A DNA stretch of 53,183 nt, taken from assembly GCA_903875575.1 (NCBI GenBank), contig CAIQWJ010000102.1, positions 1 through 53,183 of the forward strand. Reading direction: 5' to 3'. This document shows, piece by piece, positions 1-8,296 of this stretch (position 1 is the first letter of the stretch; every line of letters starts with the position of its first letter). The translations under genes were made by a program, and so were the position numbers. The notes under the pieces are model-generated. The model was not told where the DNA came from. It worked only from the letters and a program-made list of their open reading frames with translations, and did not search any database. The DNA is from an uncultured Acidobacteriia bacterium (GTDB lineage: Bacteria > Acidobacteriota > Terriglobia > Bryobacterales > Bryobacteraceae).

Positions 1-162
1 GCCCGGATGAACCCCGGTTCGCAGTTCGAGTCCATGATGGGGTCGGAGAAAAACGGATCAAATCCCGACGTAAATACTCAAGACTGCCTGATCAAATCAA
101 TTGAGATGGCGCCGAGGTCGGGAATTGATATTTGCCTCCCCATCGTGGATTCGAACCACGAA
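1..162. other. non-coding edge of window
   Basis: No convincing gene is visible here. The open frame crossing it on the plus strand is antisense to the cupin gene and has no family resemblance. A short hairpin (143-161, 6-bp stem) follows the cupin stop codon on the minus strand but has no T-tract, so it is at best a weak terminator. Confidence 0.5.
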
Positions 163-522
163 TCACCCACGCAGATAGGCGTCGTCACCCCGAATCCAGT
201 CTTCTCTGCGCGGTGCAAACAGATCGGTGGCCATGGAATCTTCCAGAACCTCCACCATGTGAGGCACATTGGGCGGAATCGTCAGCACATCCCCCGCGCG
301 CACAATGATCTCTTTTCCCGCCTCGCTGCCGCCGAAGACAAAACGCAGCACACCGGACTTCATCATGGTCACCTGCTCGTTCTCGTGATGGTGCATGGCG
401 ACCACCGCGCCCTTCAGCAGCTGTAGTCTGGCGATGGTCATGCGTTCGGTGTGGATGGCCTGACGCACGGTTTTCGCGCTCAGTTCTTCCCGCGGAATTG
501 AAGCCCAGTTGAGTTGGTCCAT
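163..522 (-). CDS. single-domain cupin protein
   Basis: A 119-residue protein that is essentially one cupin beta-barrel. The first cupin motif is visible as MHHHENEQVTMMKSG (His cluster plus Glu, the usual metal ligands) and the second as the PPNVPHMVEVLED segment, whose His would complete the site. Small cupins of this kind bind a metal and act as small-molecule enzymes or sensors; the substrate cannot be told from sequence. It is transcribed divergently from rfbA with only 26 bp between the start codons, so the two promoters overlap. No Shine-Dalgarno sequence is visible; a GATACT hexamer (minus strand, 531-536) lies 8 nt before the ATG. A link to the polysaccharide locus is possible but unproven. 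Confidence 0.85.
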   Translation of the reverse strand: MDQLNWASIPREELSAKTVRQAIHTERMTIARLQLLKGAVVAMHHHENEQVTMMKSGVLRFVFGGSEAGKEIIVRAGDVLTIPPNVPHMVEVLEDSMATDLFAPRREDWIRGDDAYLRG

Positions 523-530
523 ATGAGGTC

Positions 531-543
531 AGTATCCTATAAG
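531..543. promoter_or_regulatory. overlapping divergent -10 elements, cupin gene and rfbA
   Basis: The short gap between the two divergent start codons holds TATCCT (533-538) and TATAAG (538-543) on the plus strand and GATACT (536-531) on the minus strand. Each lies 5-10 nt from the start codon it would serve. No good -35 matches were found. If used, both transcripts would start at or next to the start codon. Confidence 0.35.
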
Positions 544-548
544 TGCTT

Positions 549-1292
549 ATGAAAGGCATCGTCCTGGCAGGGGGAACCGGCAGCAGGCTGTTTCCACTCA
601 CCAAAATTACCAACAAACACCTGCTACCCATTTTCGACAAGCCAATGATCTACTACCCGATCCAGACGCTTGTCGACGCCGGCATCACGGACATTATGGT
701 GGTCACCGGAGGGAAGAACTCCGGGGATTTTCTGCGTCTGCTCGCCAATGGCAAAGATTTCGGACTGAAGCACATCGCCTACGCGTATCAGGAAGGCGAG
801 GGCGGTATCGCGGAGGCCCTTGGGCTCTGCGAACATTTCGCCGCGGGTCAGCCCATCTGCGTGGTGCTGGGCGACAACATCATTGAGAAAGACATTCGCG
901 GCGCGGCCGATGCGTTCCGTGCTCAGGGACGCGGCGCGCGGATTCTGCTCAAGGAAGTGACCGACGCCGAACGCTTCGGCGTGGCGGAATTCGACGGCGA
1001 TCGCATTGTGGGCATTGAGGAGAAGCCGAAGAAGCCGAAGTCGAACTACGCCGTGACCGGCATCTACATGTACGACTCCTCGGTATTCGACAAGATCAAG
1101 ACGTGTAAACCGTCCCATCGCAACGAACTCGAAATCACGGATGTGAATAACGCCTACGTGGCTGAGGGAACAATGACTTATTCGTTCCTCGATGGCTGGT
1201 GGACGGATGCCGGGACGTTTGACTCGTTGCTGCGGGCGGCGAATCTGGTGCGGCAGACGCGCGGGCCCGAAGCGGCGGAGGACGACGAATAA
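549..1292 (+). CDS. rfbA: glucose-1-phosphate thymidylyltransferase (RmlA/RfbA), short form
   Basis: Makes dTDP-glucose from glucose-1-phosphate and dTTP, the first step towards dTDP-rhamnose. The 247-residue protein opens with the nucleotidyltransferase signature GGTGSRLFPLT, followed by KPMIYYP, VLGDNI (metal-binding Asp), GIEEKPKKPKSNYAVTGIY and GWWTDAGT, all in family order. It is shorter than the roughly 290-residue E. coli RmlA and matches the short RmlA type lacking the C-terminal extension. An upstream in-frame GTG at 543 exists, but the ATG at 549 begins directly with the conserved KGIVLAGG strand. Its stop overlaps the rfbC start by one base (TAATG), so the two are translationally coupled. 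Confidence 0.95.
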   Translation: MKGIVLAGGTGSRLFPLTKITNKHLLPIFDKPMIYYPIQTLVDAGITDIMVVTGGKNSGDFLRLLANGKDFGLKHIAYAYQEGEGGIAEALGLCEHFAAGQPICVVLGDNIIEKDIRGAADAFRAQGRGARILLKEVTDAERFGVAEFDGDRIVGIEEKPKKPKSNYAVTGIYMYDSSVFDKIKTCKPSHRNELEITDVNNAYVAEGTMTYSFLDGWWTDAGTFDSLLRAANLVRQTRGPEAAEDDE

Positions 1293-1840
1293 TGAAGCCA
1301 GCTGTGGAGATCGTAATCGAACTTCCAAAGTGCGAGAAGGGTATCGGCGATATTATTCTGTCTCCCGATTCGCCGAAGCTGATTGCGGGAGTAGTTTGCG
1401 CGCCAGTGGCGTTTTGGCCGGATGACCGCGGCTACTTTCTGGAAGTACAGCGGATCGGAGTCGGGCTTGCCGGGCATTTTCCGAAAGAGACGACGCAGAT
1501 CTCCGCGGCAGTCAACTATCCCGGGATCATTAAAGCGTTCCATTTCCATCGTCACCAGACAGACTGCTGGACGCCGGCGAACGGGATGTTCCAGGTGGTG
1601 CTGATCGACCTGCGGCCGGAATCGGCCACGTTCGGACGGCGCAACACGCTCTACGTGGGGCAATTGCGACCCTGGCAGATTCTGATTCCGCCCGGAGTGG
1701 CGCACGGCTACAAAGTGGTGGGGACTGGGCCGGCGACGCTGATTTATGCGACCGACCGCTTCTACAACCCGTCCGACGAGGGCCGCATCCCACACAACGA
1801 CGCCCACCTCAACTATGACTGGGAACTGCAGCATAAGTAG
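1292..1840 (+). CDS. rfbC: dTDP-4-dehydrorhamnose 3,5-epimerase family protein (RmlC-like)
   Basis: A cupin-fold sugar epimerase acting on dTDP-4-keto-6-deoxyglucose. Visible family features are the DDRGYFLEVQR strand, the KAFHFHRHQTDCW segment (catalytic-site His region), the VLIDLRPESATFG strand and the IPPGVAHGYKV segment. At 182 residues it has the usual RmlC length. It follows rfbA with a one-base overlap and precedes a glycosyltransferase by 2 nt, so it belongs to the same transcript. The partners RfbB and RfbD are not in the window and are probably encoded elsewhere. The N-terminus (about 25 residues before the core) is longer than in many RmlC proteins, so a variant specificity cannot be excluded. 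Confidence 0.88.
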   Translation: MKPAVEIVIELPKCEKGIGDIILSPDSPKLIAGVVCAPVAFWPDDRGYFLEVQRIGVGLAGHFPKETTQISAAVNYPGIIKAFHFHRHQTDCWTPANGMFQVVLIDLRPESATFGRRNTLYVGQLRPWQILIPPGVAHGYKVVGTGPATLIYATDRFYNPSDEGRIPHNDAHLNYDWELQHK

Positions 1841-1842
1841 GA

Positions 1843-2955
1843 ATGCGGGAGCGGGGTCGGCTGGCCGGCAATCAATCGCGTGGCGATGCGGGCGTCGCTA
1901 AAAAGGTGATTGCTGCCCTCGATGCAACGCCACTTACGCTGAGTTCGGGCGGTCTGTGCCGGTATGTCACGGAACTGGCGCTGGCACTGGCGCGTGAGTT
2001 TCCAGAAGACCGCTACGCGCTGCTTTCGGATCAGAAATTCACGGTACCGACGGGGGCTCCGCCGAATTTGACGGCGGGACCGGTGGTAACCGAAGAACGT
2101 CGATGGTGGCTGCGCGGGGTGCGAAAGGCGATTGCCGCAACCGGAGCGCAGGTGTTTCATGGCACCAACTTCGAGGTACCGTATCTGGGGAGCACTCCCT
2201 CCGTCCTGACCATTCACGACCTTTCCCCGTGGCGCGATCCGGCATGGCACGGCTCCGGTGCGGACCGGGTGCGACAGCGAACGCCGTGGCTGATCCGATT
2301 GGGGCGGGCGGACTGGATTCTCACAGTTAGCGAGGCCGTGCGGCGCGAGATCATTACTCACTTCGGCGCGCGCGAAGACCGGGTTCGGGCCATATCTCTG
2401 GCAGCTTCTGAGTGCTTTCACCCGGTTCTGGCTCAAAAGACCCACCAACGCCCCTATTTTCTTTTCGTGGGAACTTTGGAACCGCGTAAGAATCTGGCTG
2501 GCCTGGTGGAGGCATGGAGAAACACGCGGGAAGAGACTGGGGCCGATCTGTGGATTGCGGGAAGAACCCGGTCGGATTTTTCGCCTATTCCCGATATACC
2601 CGGCATCCTGATGTTAGGTGAGGTTCCGGACTCTGACTTGCCTGGGCTGTTCGCGGGCGCACTGGGGTTTGTGTATCCGACATTCTACGAGGGCTTCGGC
2701 TTGCCTGTGCTGGAAGCCATGCAGTGCGGCTGCCCGGTGATCACTTCCAGAGATCCCGCGGTGATGGAGGTGAGCGGGGGGGCTGCGATTCATGTGACTA
2801 CGGCGGCGGAACTGGCGGAGTCGATGCGAGCGCTGGCGCGGGATAGCGCATTGCGCGCCAGTATGAGTGCAGCCGGCATGAAACGCGCGACGCAGTTCTC
2901 CTGGAACCGGACGGCCCGGGAGACCCGCGCACTGTATGCGGAAGCGGCCCGATGA
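1843..2955 (+). CDS. GT4 family glycosyltransferase
   Basis: A GT-B fold retaining glycosyltransferase of family GT4, 370 residues. The N-terminal Rossmann domain carries FHGTNFEVPYLG and LTIHDLSPWRDP. The C-terminal nucleotide-sugar domain carries FVGTLEPRKNLAGLVEAW and the EX7E motif in YEGFGLPVLEAMQCGCPV. Donor and acceptor cannot be predicted; with rfbA and rfbC upstream a dTDP-rhamnose donor is a reasonable guess. The first conserved strand starts near residue 22 (KKVIAALDATP), so the true start may lie downstream of the annotated ATG. It overlaps the next gene by 4 nt (ATGA), indicating coupled translation. Confidence 0.9.
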   Translation: MRERGRLAGNQSRGDAGVAKKVIAALDATPLTLSSGGLCRYVTELALALAREFPEDRYALLSDQKFTVPTGAPPNLTAGPVVTEERRWWLRGVRKAIAATGAQVFHGTNFEVPYLGSTPSVLTIHDLSPWRDPAWHGSGADRVRQRTPWLIRLGRADWILTVSEAVRREIITHFGAREDRVRAISLAASECFHPVLAQKTHQRPYFLFVGTLEPRKNLAGLVEAWRNTREETGADLWIAGRTRSDFSPIPDIPGILMLGEVPDSDLPGLFAGALGFVYPTFYEGFGLPVLEAMQCGCPVITSRDPAVMEVSGGAAIHVTTAAELAESMRALARDSALRASMSAAGMKRATQFSWNRTARETRALYAEAAR

Positions 2956-4193
2956 CGAAATCCGTTCTGATGCTTTCTCCGGAACCGCCATACCCGCTGC
3001 AGGGCGGCGGCGCATTTCGGATCGCATCACTGGTGCATTATTTCGCGAAATTTGCGGATGTGGACCTGGTGTTGTTCTCGGAAAGCGGCAGGCCCGCCGT
3101 GGTACCGGAGGGCCTGCTGCGATCGCAGACCGTCATCCGTCTGCCGGTGCACCAGACGAACACTGCTGCGCGCTATCTCCGGAACGCGCGCCGGGCGCTT
3201 CGCGGTGTGCCGCCACTGGTAGATCGCCTGGCCGGTCATCAGGAGGAGTTGGCGGGAATACTCTCAGGCCGGCGGTACGACGTGGGGATCATTGAGCACT
3301 TCTGGGGCGCCCCCTACGTGGAACAACTCGGAATGGTCTGCAACAAAACGGTGCTGGATCTGCACAATGTTGAGTCCGTCCTGCATGCTCGCTGCGGCGA
3401 GACGAGCGGGGGGCTGGTGGCAGCAGGACAAAGGAGGTTTGCGGGCTGTTCGGAGGCTCTGGAGGGGCGCTTGCTGCCGAAGTTCTCCCTGGTGCTGGCG
3501 ACTTCGGCGACGGATGCCGCCATGACGAGGCGAATCGCACCGGGATCGAGGGTGGAAATTTACCCGAACGCCATTCCGGAGATGGACGTCCCCGCGGTTT
3601 TGGAGCAGCCGGTCGTTGTTTTTTCCGGAAACTTCGAGTACCATCCAAACATTGACGCGGTGAGGTTTCTGGTGCATTCGATCTGGCCAGAGGTGCGAAA
3701 GCGGTGCCCGGAACTCAGGTTGCGCCTCGTAGGACGCGGCGACAGCTTTATCCGCCATCTGCTGCCTTCCGGAATGGGTATCGAAACAACCGGACAGATA
3801 GACAATGCCATGGCTGAAATTGCCACAGCGCGGATTGTCGTCGCACCCCTCCGGGCCGGGAGCGGGACCAGGATTAAGATCCTGGAGGCGTGGGCGACGG
3901 CGCGGCCGGTCATCGCAACTTCCGTAGCGGCCGAGGGTTTGGAATATAGGGCGCTGGAGTATGGGCAGGGGCAGGGACGCGAGAGCGTCTCTGAGCCATT
4001 GGTGCAGCGCGGGAATGACGATTTGTGGATCGCCAACGACGGACATTCCATTGCGGACGCCATCGTCCGGCTGAATGCCGATCCCGAACGCCGTGCCCGC
4101 CTGGCGGCAGGGGGCCTGCGGCTTTTCAGGCAACGTTATACGTGGCAGGCCGCGTGGCGGACATTGGACGCCAATTGGTTCGCCTCGCAGTAG
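2952..4193 (+). CDS. GT4-like glycosyltransferase
   Basis: A 413-residue GT-B fold glycosyltransferase. The N-terminus starts directly on the first beta strand with a glycine-rich loop (LMLSPEPPYPLQGGGAFR). The C-terminal half has VFSGNFEYHPNIDAV, LRLVGRGD and VVAPLRAGSGTRIKILEAWA, where Glu of KILEAWA sits at the place of the GT4 EX7E motif. The PLRAGSGTRIKILEA pattern is common in polysaccharide-locus transferases. An insertion around residues 335-355 (rich in Gly, Gln and Glu) is unusual. It is translationally coupled to the preceding glycosyltransferase and is part of the rfbA operon. Sugar specificity is unknown. Confidence 0.88.
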   Translation: MTKSVLMLSPEPPYPLQGGGAFRIASLVHYFAKFADVDLVLFSESGRPAVVPEGLLRSQTVIRLPVHQTNTAARYLRNARRALRGVPPLVDRLAGHQEELAGILSGRRYDVGIIEHFWGAPYVEQLGMVCNKTVLDLHNVESVLHARCGETSGGLVAAGQRRFAGCSEALEGRLLPKFSLVLATSATDAAMTRRIAPGSRVEIYPNAIPEMDVPAVLEQPVVVFSGNFEYHPNIDAVRFLVHSIWPEVRKRCPELRLRLVGRGDSFIRHLLPSGMGIETTGQIDNAMAEIATARIVVAPLRAGSGTRIKILEAWATARPVIATSVAAEGLEYRALEYGQGQGRESVSEPLVQRGNDDLWIANDGHSIADAIVRLNADPERRARLAAGGLRLFRQRYTWQAAWRTLDANWFASQ

Positions 4194-4236
4194 ATTTACG
4201 GCAACAGAATTGCTGACCGCTATACTGAGGGATCAG

Positions 4237-5430
4237 ATGCGAATAGCCGTGGACGCACATGCAATCGGCCGCCATCTTACTGGCAACGAAGTATACGTGC
4301 GCAGTTTGCTGCGCGAATTCAACGTACTGGACCCCGATTCTGAGTTCATCGCGTATGTTTCCGAACCAGGGGCGGAACGCCTGGTTCCGCGGCGGTTTAC
4401 CACGAAACAGGTCGGCACCAACCCCTACCTGCGGCTGGGCTGGGACTTAAGCCGAAGAGAGCGCGCCGATAAACCGGATCTTCTCCACGTTCAGTACACG
4501 GCCCCGCTGGTCAATTCAGCGCCTATCATCGTCACCGTCCACGACGTGAGCTTCATTGAGCATCCTGAGTACTTTACGGCCTGGAAGCGGACACATCTCC
4601 GTTCCAATGTGGCACGGACGGTTCAGCTTGCAGCCCGCGTCATTACCGTCAGCGAGTTTTCCCGCGATGCCATTCTGCGGGCCTATCCGATCTCGCCGGA
4701 TAAAGTGCGTGTGGTGCCTAATGCGGCCAGTTCTGAGTTTCGGGTGGTATCGCGGGGTCGTGCCTCGCAGGCAGTGCTGGATCGGTTTGGTATCCGGACC
4801 CCTTTTGTGTTCTCGGTCGGGGATCTGCAGCCCAGAAAGAACCACATCGGACTGATTTCAGCCTTTGCAGCTATGCTGGCGGCGCACCCCGAACTACCGC
4901 AGCACCTGGTACTTACGGGTCAGAATACGTGGTTCACTCCGCGCGTTCAGGCTGCGGCACAGGCGTCCGGCGTGGCGGATCGCATCCATTTCACGGGTTT
5001 TGTGAGCGATTCCGACCTGGTGCATCTGTATAACGCTTCAGACTGCTTCGTGTTTCCTTCGTTTTACGAAGGCTTCGGCCTGCCGATTCTGGAGGCCATG
5101 GCTTGCGGACGCGCGGTGGCGTGTTCGAGCACCTCCGCCATGCCGGAAGTGGCGGATGGCGCGGGGTTGCTGTTTGATCCGCGAAACCCAGCCAGTATTT
5201 CCCGCGCCATGACGGATATACTGCTGGATTCGGAACTTCGTGAACGCATGGAAAACCGCGGCCTGAAGCGGGCGGGCCATTTCAGCTGGCGGAAGAGCGC
5301 GGAGGCGACGCTGGCCATTTACAGGGAGGTCGTCCAGGGCGCACGGACGACTGTTGCCAGTTCCGTCGCAGCCGGGGCCAGCGTGGCGCAGATTGCCAAA
5401 GTCGAAAAGGGATCTTCGAAAAAGAGATGA
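4237..5430 (+). CDS. GT4 family glycosyltransferase (mannosyltransferase-like)
   Basis: A 397-residue GT4 transferase starting MRIAVDAHAIGRHLTGNEVYV, a typical N-terminus of this group. HVQYTAPL and VTVHDVSFIEHPEYF lie in the N-terminal domain; VGDLQPRKNHIGLI and FPSFYEGFGLPILEAMACG (EX7E) lie in the C-terminal domain. A longer open frame runs upstream to 4075, but it overlaps the previous gene, and the ATG at 4237 has a Shine-Dalgarno-like GAGGGA and begins the conserved strand. A TATACT hexamer at 4221-4226 may allow separate transcription. The last 35 residues form an Ala/Val-rich basic tail outside the catalytic fold. It overlaps the next gene by 4 nt. Confidence 0.9.
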   Translation: MRIAVDAHAIGRHLTGNEVYVRSLLREFNVLDPDSEFIAYVSEPGAERLVPRRFTTKQVGTNPYLRLGWDLSRRERADKPDLLHVQYTAPLVNSAPIIVTVHDVSFIEHPEYFTAWKRTHLRSNVARTVQLAARVITVSEFSRDAILRAYPISPDKVRVVPNAASSEFRVVSRGRASQAVLDRFGIRTPFVFSVGDLQPRKNHIGLISAFAAMLAAHPELPQHLVLTGQNTWFTPRVQAAAQASGVADRIHFTGFVSDSDLVHLYNASDCFVFPSFYEGFGLPILEAMACGRAVACSSTSAMPEVADGAGLLFDPRNPASISRAMTDILLDSELRERMENRGLKRAGHFSWRKSAEATLAIYREVVQGARTTVASSVAAGASVAQIAKVEKGSSKKR

Positions 5431-6194
5431 GAAACCCGATCTGGCGTTTTGCGCTGGCAGTCAGCGCGGCGGTGTGTCTTCAATTCGGGAGCCCCGCCGG
5501 GCTTGCCCAGGCTCCCGCAGTTCAGGCCAAAGCGGCCCCTGCGAAACCGGCATTGACAGGCTTCCCTTTTACCAACGAGAGTCTCGCCTACACCGTGGAC
5601 TGGCCGAGCGGGCTGAGCCTGGGCGACGGACATCTTTCGGCCACCAGCAGCGCTGCCGGCTGGAAGTTTGAACTGACTATCGATGCGGGCATCCCGGGCT
5701 TCGCGGTGAAGGATACTTATCGCGCCAGCGCGGGGACGGATCTCTGCTCTGCCTCTTTCAATAAAGAAACCTCGCATGGGTCGCGGAAGGGCAACGAATC
5801 GGTTACGATTGACCGGGCGACGGCGACTGCCACCAGGCACTCCAATTACGGAGGAACAACCGGCGGCACCAGCAAGGTCACCGTGCCTGATTGCGTTCAC
5901 GACGCCCTGACCTACCTTTACTACGCTCGCCGGGAACTGGGGCAGGGCCGTGTGCCGCCTTCGCAGCAGATTGTTTTCGGAAACACCTACAATATCTCCA
6001 TGGAGTATGCCGGGGCGGAAACCATTACGGTGAATGAGAAGAAGATCCTTACCGACAAGCTGATCTGCCACGTGAAAGGCCCGGCCTCGGACGTGCAGTT
6101 CGAAGCTTATTTCGATCGCGATGCCGCCCGGACGCCGGTCTCAATACGCGTGCCGCTGGTAGCCGGCAAATTCTCCCTGGAGTTGGTCCGCTGA
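5427..6194 (+). CDS. secreted DUF3108-like protein
   Basis: A 255-residue protein with a signal peptide at residues 1-28 (hydrophobic core ending GLAQA), then an Ala/Pro-rich spacer and a beta-rich domain. The segments ESLAYTVDWPSGLSLGDGHL, DALTYLYYARR and VGN-like FGNTYNISM match the pattern of DUF3108 proteins, which are periplasmic or outer-membrane-associated beta proteins of unknown activity. It is translationally coupled to the glycosyltransferase upstream (ATGA overlap) and its stop overlaps the likely start of the next gene. Placement inside the polysaccharide operon suggests a role at the cell envelope. Assignment to DUF3108 is by pattern and not by search. Confidence 0.75.
   Translation: MRNPIWRFALAVSAAVCLQFGSPAGLAQAPAVQAKAAPAKPALTGFPFTNESLAYTVDWPSGLSLGDGHLSATSSAAGWKFELTIDAGIPGFAVKDTYRASAGTDLCSASFNKETSHGSRKGNESVTIDRATATATRHSNYGGTTGGTSKVTVPDCVHDALTYLYYARRELGQGRVPPSQQIVFGNTYNISMEYAGAETITVNEKKILTDKLICHVKGPASDVQFEAYFDRDAARTPVSIRVPLVAGKFSLELVR
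6179..6193 (+). promoter_or_regulatory. Shine-Dalgarno and probable CTG start of the GT4-methyltransferase gene
   Basis: GGAG at 6179-6182 is followed 8 nt later by CTG at 6191-6193, in frame with the glycosyltransferase below. The first ATG, at 6224, falls inside the conserved first beta strand (FRIAIFSPMPPSKSGIADYS). The CTG overlaps the TGA stop of the preceding gene, giving the same coupled arrangement seen at other junctions of the operon. Confidence 0.55.
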
Positions 6195-8287
6195 GCCGGT
6201 TTCGTATCGCCATTTTCTCTCCTATGCCGCCATCGAAGAGCGGCATTGCGGATTACTCCGAGGCCCTGGTTGGGGAACTTTCAAAACGGGCCGACGTCGA
6301 AATCTTCGCCTCCGGCGATAAGAAGTTCGATCCCGCGCGGTTCGACGCGATTCTGTATCAGATCGGCAACAATCCGCATCACGATTTCGTGTATGAGACG
6401 GCCATCCGCAATCCGGGCTTTGTCGTCATGCATGAGGCGAACCTGCACCATCTGATGGCGCACCTGACGATTGGCCGCAAAGACTGGGATGCTTACATGC
6501 AGGAAGTGGCGCTCAACGGCGGACCGGAAGCCATCGAGTTCTCCCAGCGGGTGCGGCGACTGGAAGTGGGCCCCGATTATGAAGGCGTTCCGATGACCCG
6601 CCGCCTGCTGGAAGCCTCAAGAGGAGTCATCGTTCACAGCGATTACGTGGCACGGTTGTCGCGGGAACAGGGCTTCACAGGCCCGATCGCGACGATTCCT
6701 CACGGGGCCTGGCTGCCGGACATGGAACCCGCCGGGATAGCGGCACCGGGCGCGGCACCAACAGGGATGGCGAAGGGCAGCCGTATGGCGGCCCGTCACG
6801 AACTCGGTCTGGATGAAACGACGCCCCTGATCGGCGCATTCGGACACATCAAGCCCTACAAGCGTATTGCAGAATCTCTGCGGGCGTTTCGACGCCTCGT
6901 GAACGTGGAACCACGGGCGCGCATGATTCTCGTGGGAGAACCGCACCCCGAATTCCCGGTGGAGCAACTGATCCGGACGCTGAATCTGCGCGAGCAGGTT
7001 CGGGTGATCGGATTCGCCGATATAACGAAATTCGTGGCTTATATGGGTGCGTGCGACATCGTGCTCAATCTGCGTTTTCCCACCGTGGGGGAAACGTCCG
7101 GTTCGCTGCAAAGGGCACTCGGCCTGGGCAAGGCCGTTATCGTGAGCGACATCGGGTCGTTCGCTGAACTGCCCGATGAAATCTGCATGAAAGTCCCGCC
7201 CGGGCGCGGCGAAGAAGATCTGACTTTCGAATACCTGAACGTGCTCGTATCACGGCCCGACCTGGCGAAGGCCATGGGGACCCGGGCTCGCGACTGGGTG
7301 GCGCGGGAGTGCGACTGGGGCGCGGTCGCGGAGCGATATCTGACGTTCCTGCAGGACCCCGAAGGCGAAGCTTCACGTCAGGCAGCGGCAGAGCCCGCCC
7401 CGACGCCCGACACCGCACCGGAGCCCCCGGCTATGGCGGCAGCCCCGACTGAGGCGTCCACCGAGTCTTCGGCTGATTCGATTGCAACGCCCGCCGAACC
7501 GGCGGTTCCTCTTGAAGCCATCACAACCTGGGTCTCGGCGGAAGGCCAGGCCTACGCGGCCGCGCACCGCACGCGCTTCGTTCACACCCTGGAGATCACG
7601 CCTCCGGGCGACGCAGCGAAAAGCGTGCTCGAAATGGGTGCCTACATGCAGATCACCGCGCCGCTGAAGTTCCAGCTTGGCTACGGCACCGTTCGCGGCT
7701 GCTATTACGGTCCCGCGGGGCGCACGGATCACAAAACAATTACCTCAGGCACCGGCGAAGTCTTCGAATGCGAGATCGACCTTTTCAATGCCGAAAAGGA
7801 CCCGTTTCCCTACCCCGATGAATCGTTCGACACCGTGCTTTGCTGCGAACTGATCGAACATCTGGTGGAAGACCCGATGCACATGATGAGCGAAATCAAC
7901 CGGATTCTGAAGCCCGGCGGCCATCTGGTGTTGACCACGCCGAATATCGGGTCTCTGCGGTCGATTTCCGGCATCCTGCTGGGCTACCACCCGGCGTTCT
8001 TCCCTGCCTACATTCGCCCCCGCAAGGCTGGCGAGGAAGCCGAGGCGAGGCACAACCGCGAATATGTTCCGATGGAAGTGCAGCATCTGCTCACGGATTC
8101 CGGCTTCGCCATGGTGAGACTCGAAACCGGCGAGTTTCTGGATGAACCGCACCCGGAGTTCGCCTGGGTGAAACACATGCTGGAGCGCTACAATCTGAGT
8201 CACAATCTGCGGGGCGATGGCATTTACGCGGTCGCGAGCAAAGCGGGTCCGGTGAAGAACCGCTGGCCTGCCTGGCTGTACGCGTGA
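6191..8287 (+). CDS. GT4 glycosyltransferase fused to a SAM-dependent methyltransferase
   Basis: A two-domain enzyme of about 698 residues. The first 385 or so form a GT4 glycosyltransferase (FGHIKPYKRIAESLRAF, FPTVGETSGSLQRALGLGKAV in place of the usual EGFG motif). A Pro/Ala/Thr-rich linker of about 40 residues follows (AEPAPTPDTAPEPPAMAAAP and on), then a class I methyltransferase (VLEMGAYMQI as motif I, SFDTVLCCELIEHL as motif II, LKPGGHLVLTTPN as motif III). Such fusions add a sugar and then methylate it, often at the growing end of a surface glycan. The start is set at CTG 6191 because the annotatable ATG at 6224 would cut the first strand. The methyltransferase target (sugar O-methylation) is inferred. 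Confidence 0.85.
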   Translation: MSRFRIAIFSPMPPSKSGIADYSEALVGELSKRADVEIFASGDKKFDPARFDAILYQIGNNPHHDFVYETAIRNPGFVVMHEANLHHLMAHLTIGRKDWDAYMQEVALNGGPEAIEFSQRVRRLEVGPDYEGVPMTRRLLEASRGVIVHSDYVARLSREQGFTGPIATIPHGAWLPDMEPAGIAAPGAAPTGMAKGSRMAARHELGLDETTPLIGAFGHIKPYKRIAESLRAFRRLVNVEPRARMILVGEPHPEFPVEQLIRTLNLREQVRVIGFADITKFVAYMGACDIVLNLRFPTVGETSGSLQRALGLGKAVIVSDIGSFAELPDEICMKVPPGRGEEDLTFEYLNVLVSRPDLAKAMGTRARDWVARECDWGAVAERYLTFLQDPEGEASRQAAAEPAPTPDTAPEPPAMAAAPTEASTESSADSIATPAEPAVPLEAITTWVSAEGQAYAAAHRTRFVHTLEITPPGDAAKSVLEMGAYMQITAPLKFQLGYGTVRGCYYGPAGRTDHKTITSGTGEVFECEIDLFNAEKDPFPYPDESFDTVLCCELIEHLVEDPMHMMSEINRILKPGGHLVLTTPNIGSLRSISGILLGYHPAFFPAYIRPRKAGEEAEARHNREYVPMEVQHLLTDSGFAMVRLETGEFLDEPHPEFAWVKHMLERYNLSHNLRGDGIYAVASKAGPVKNRWPAWLYA

Positions 8288-8296
8288 GCGCGACGG

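Noticed and set aside
143-161. tRNA T-arm lookalike (5-bp stem around TTCGAAT on the minus strand)
   Set aside because: No acceptor, D or anticodon arm can be built on either side; upstream sequence is the coding end of the cupin gene.
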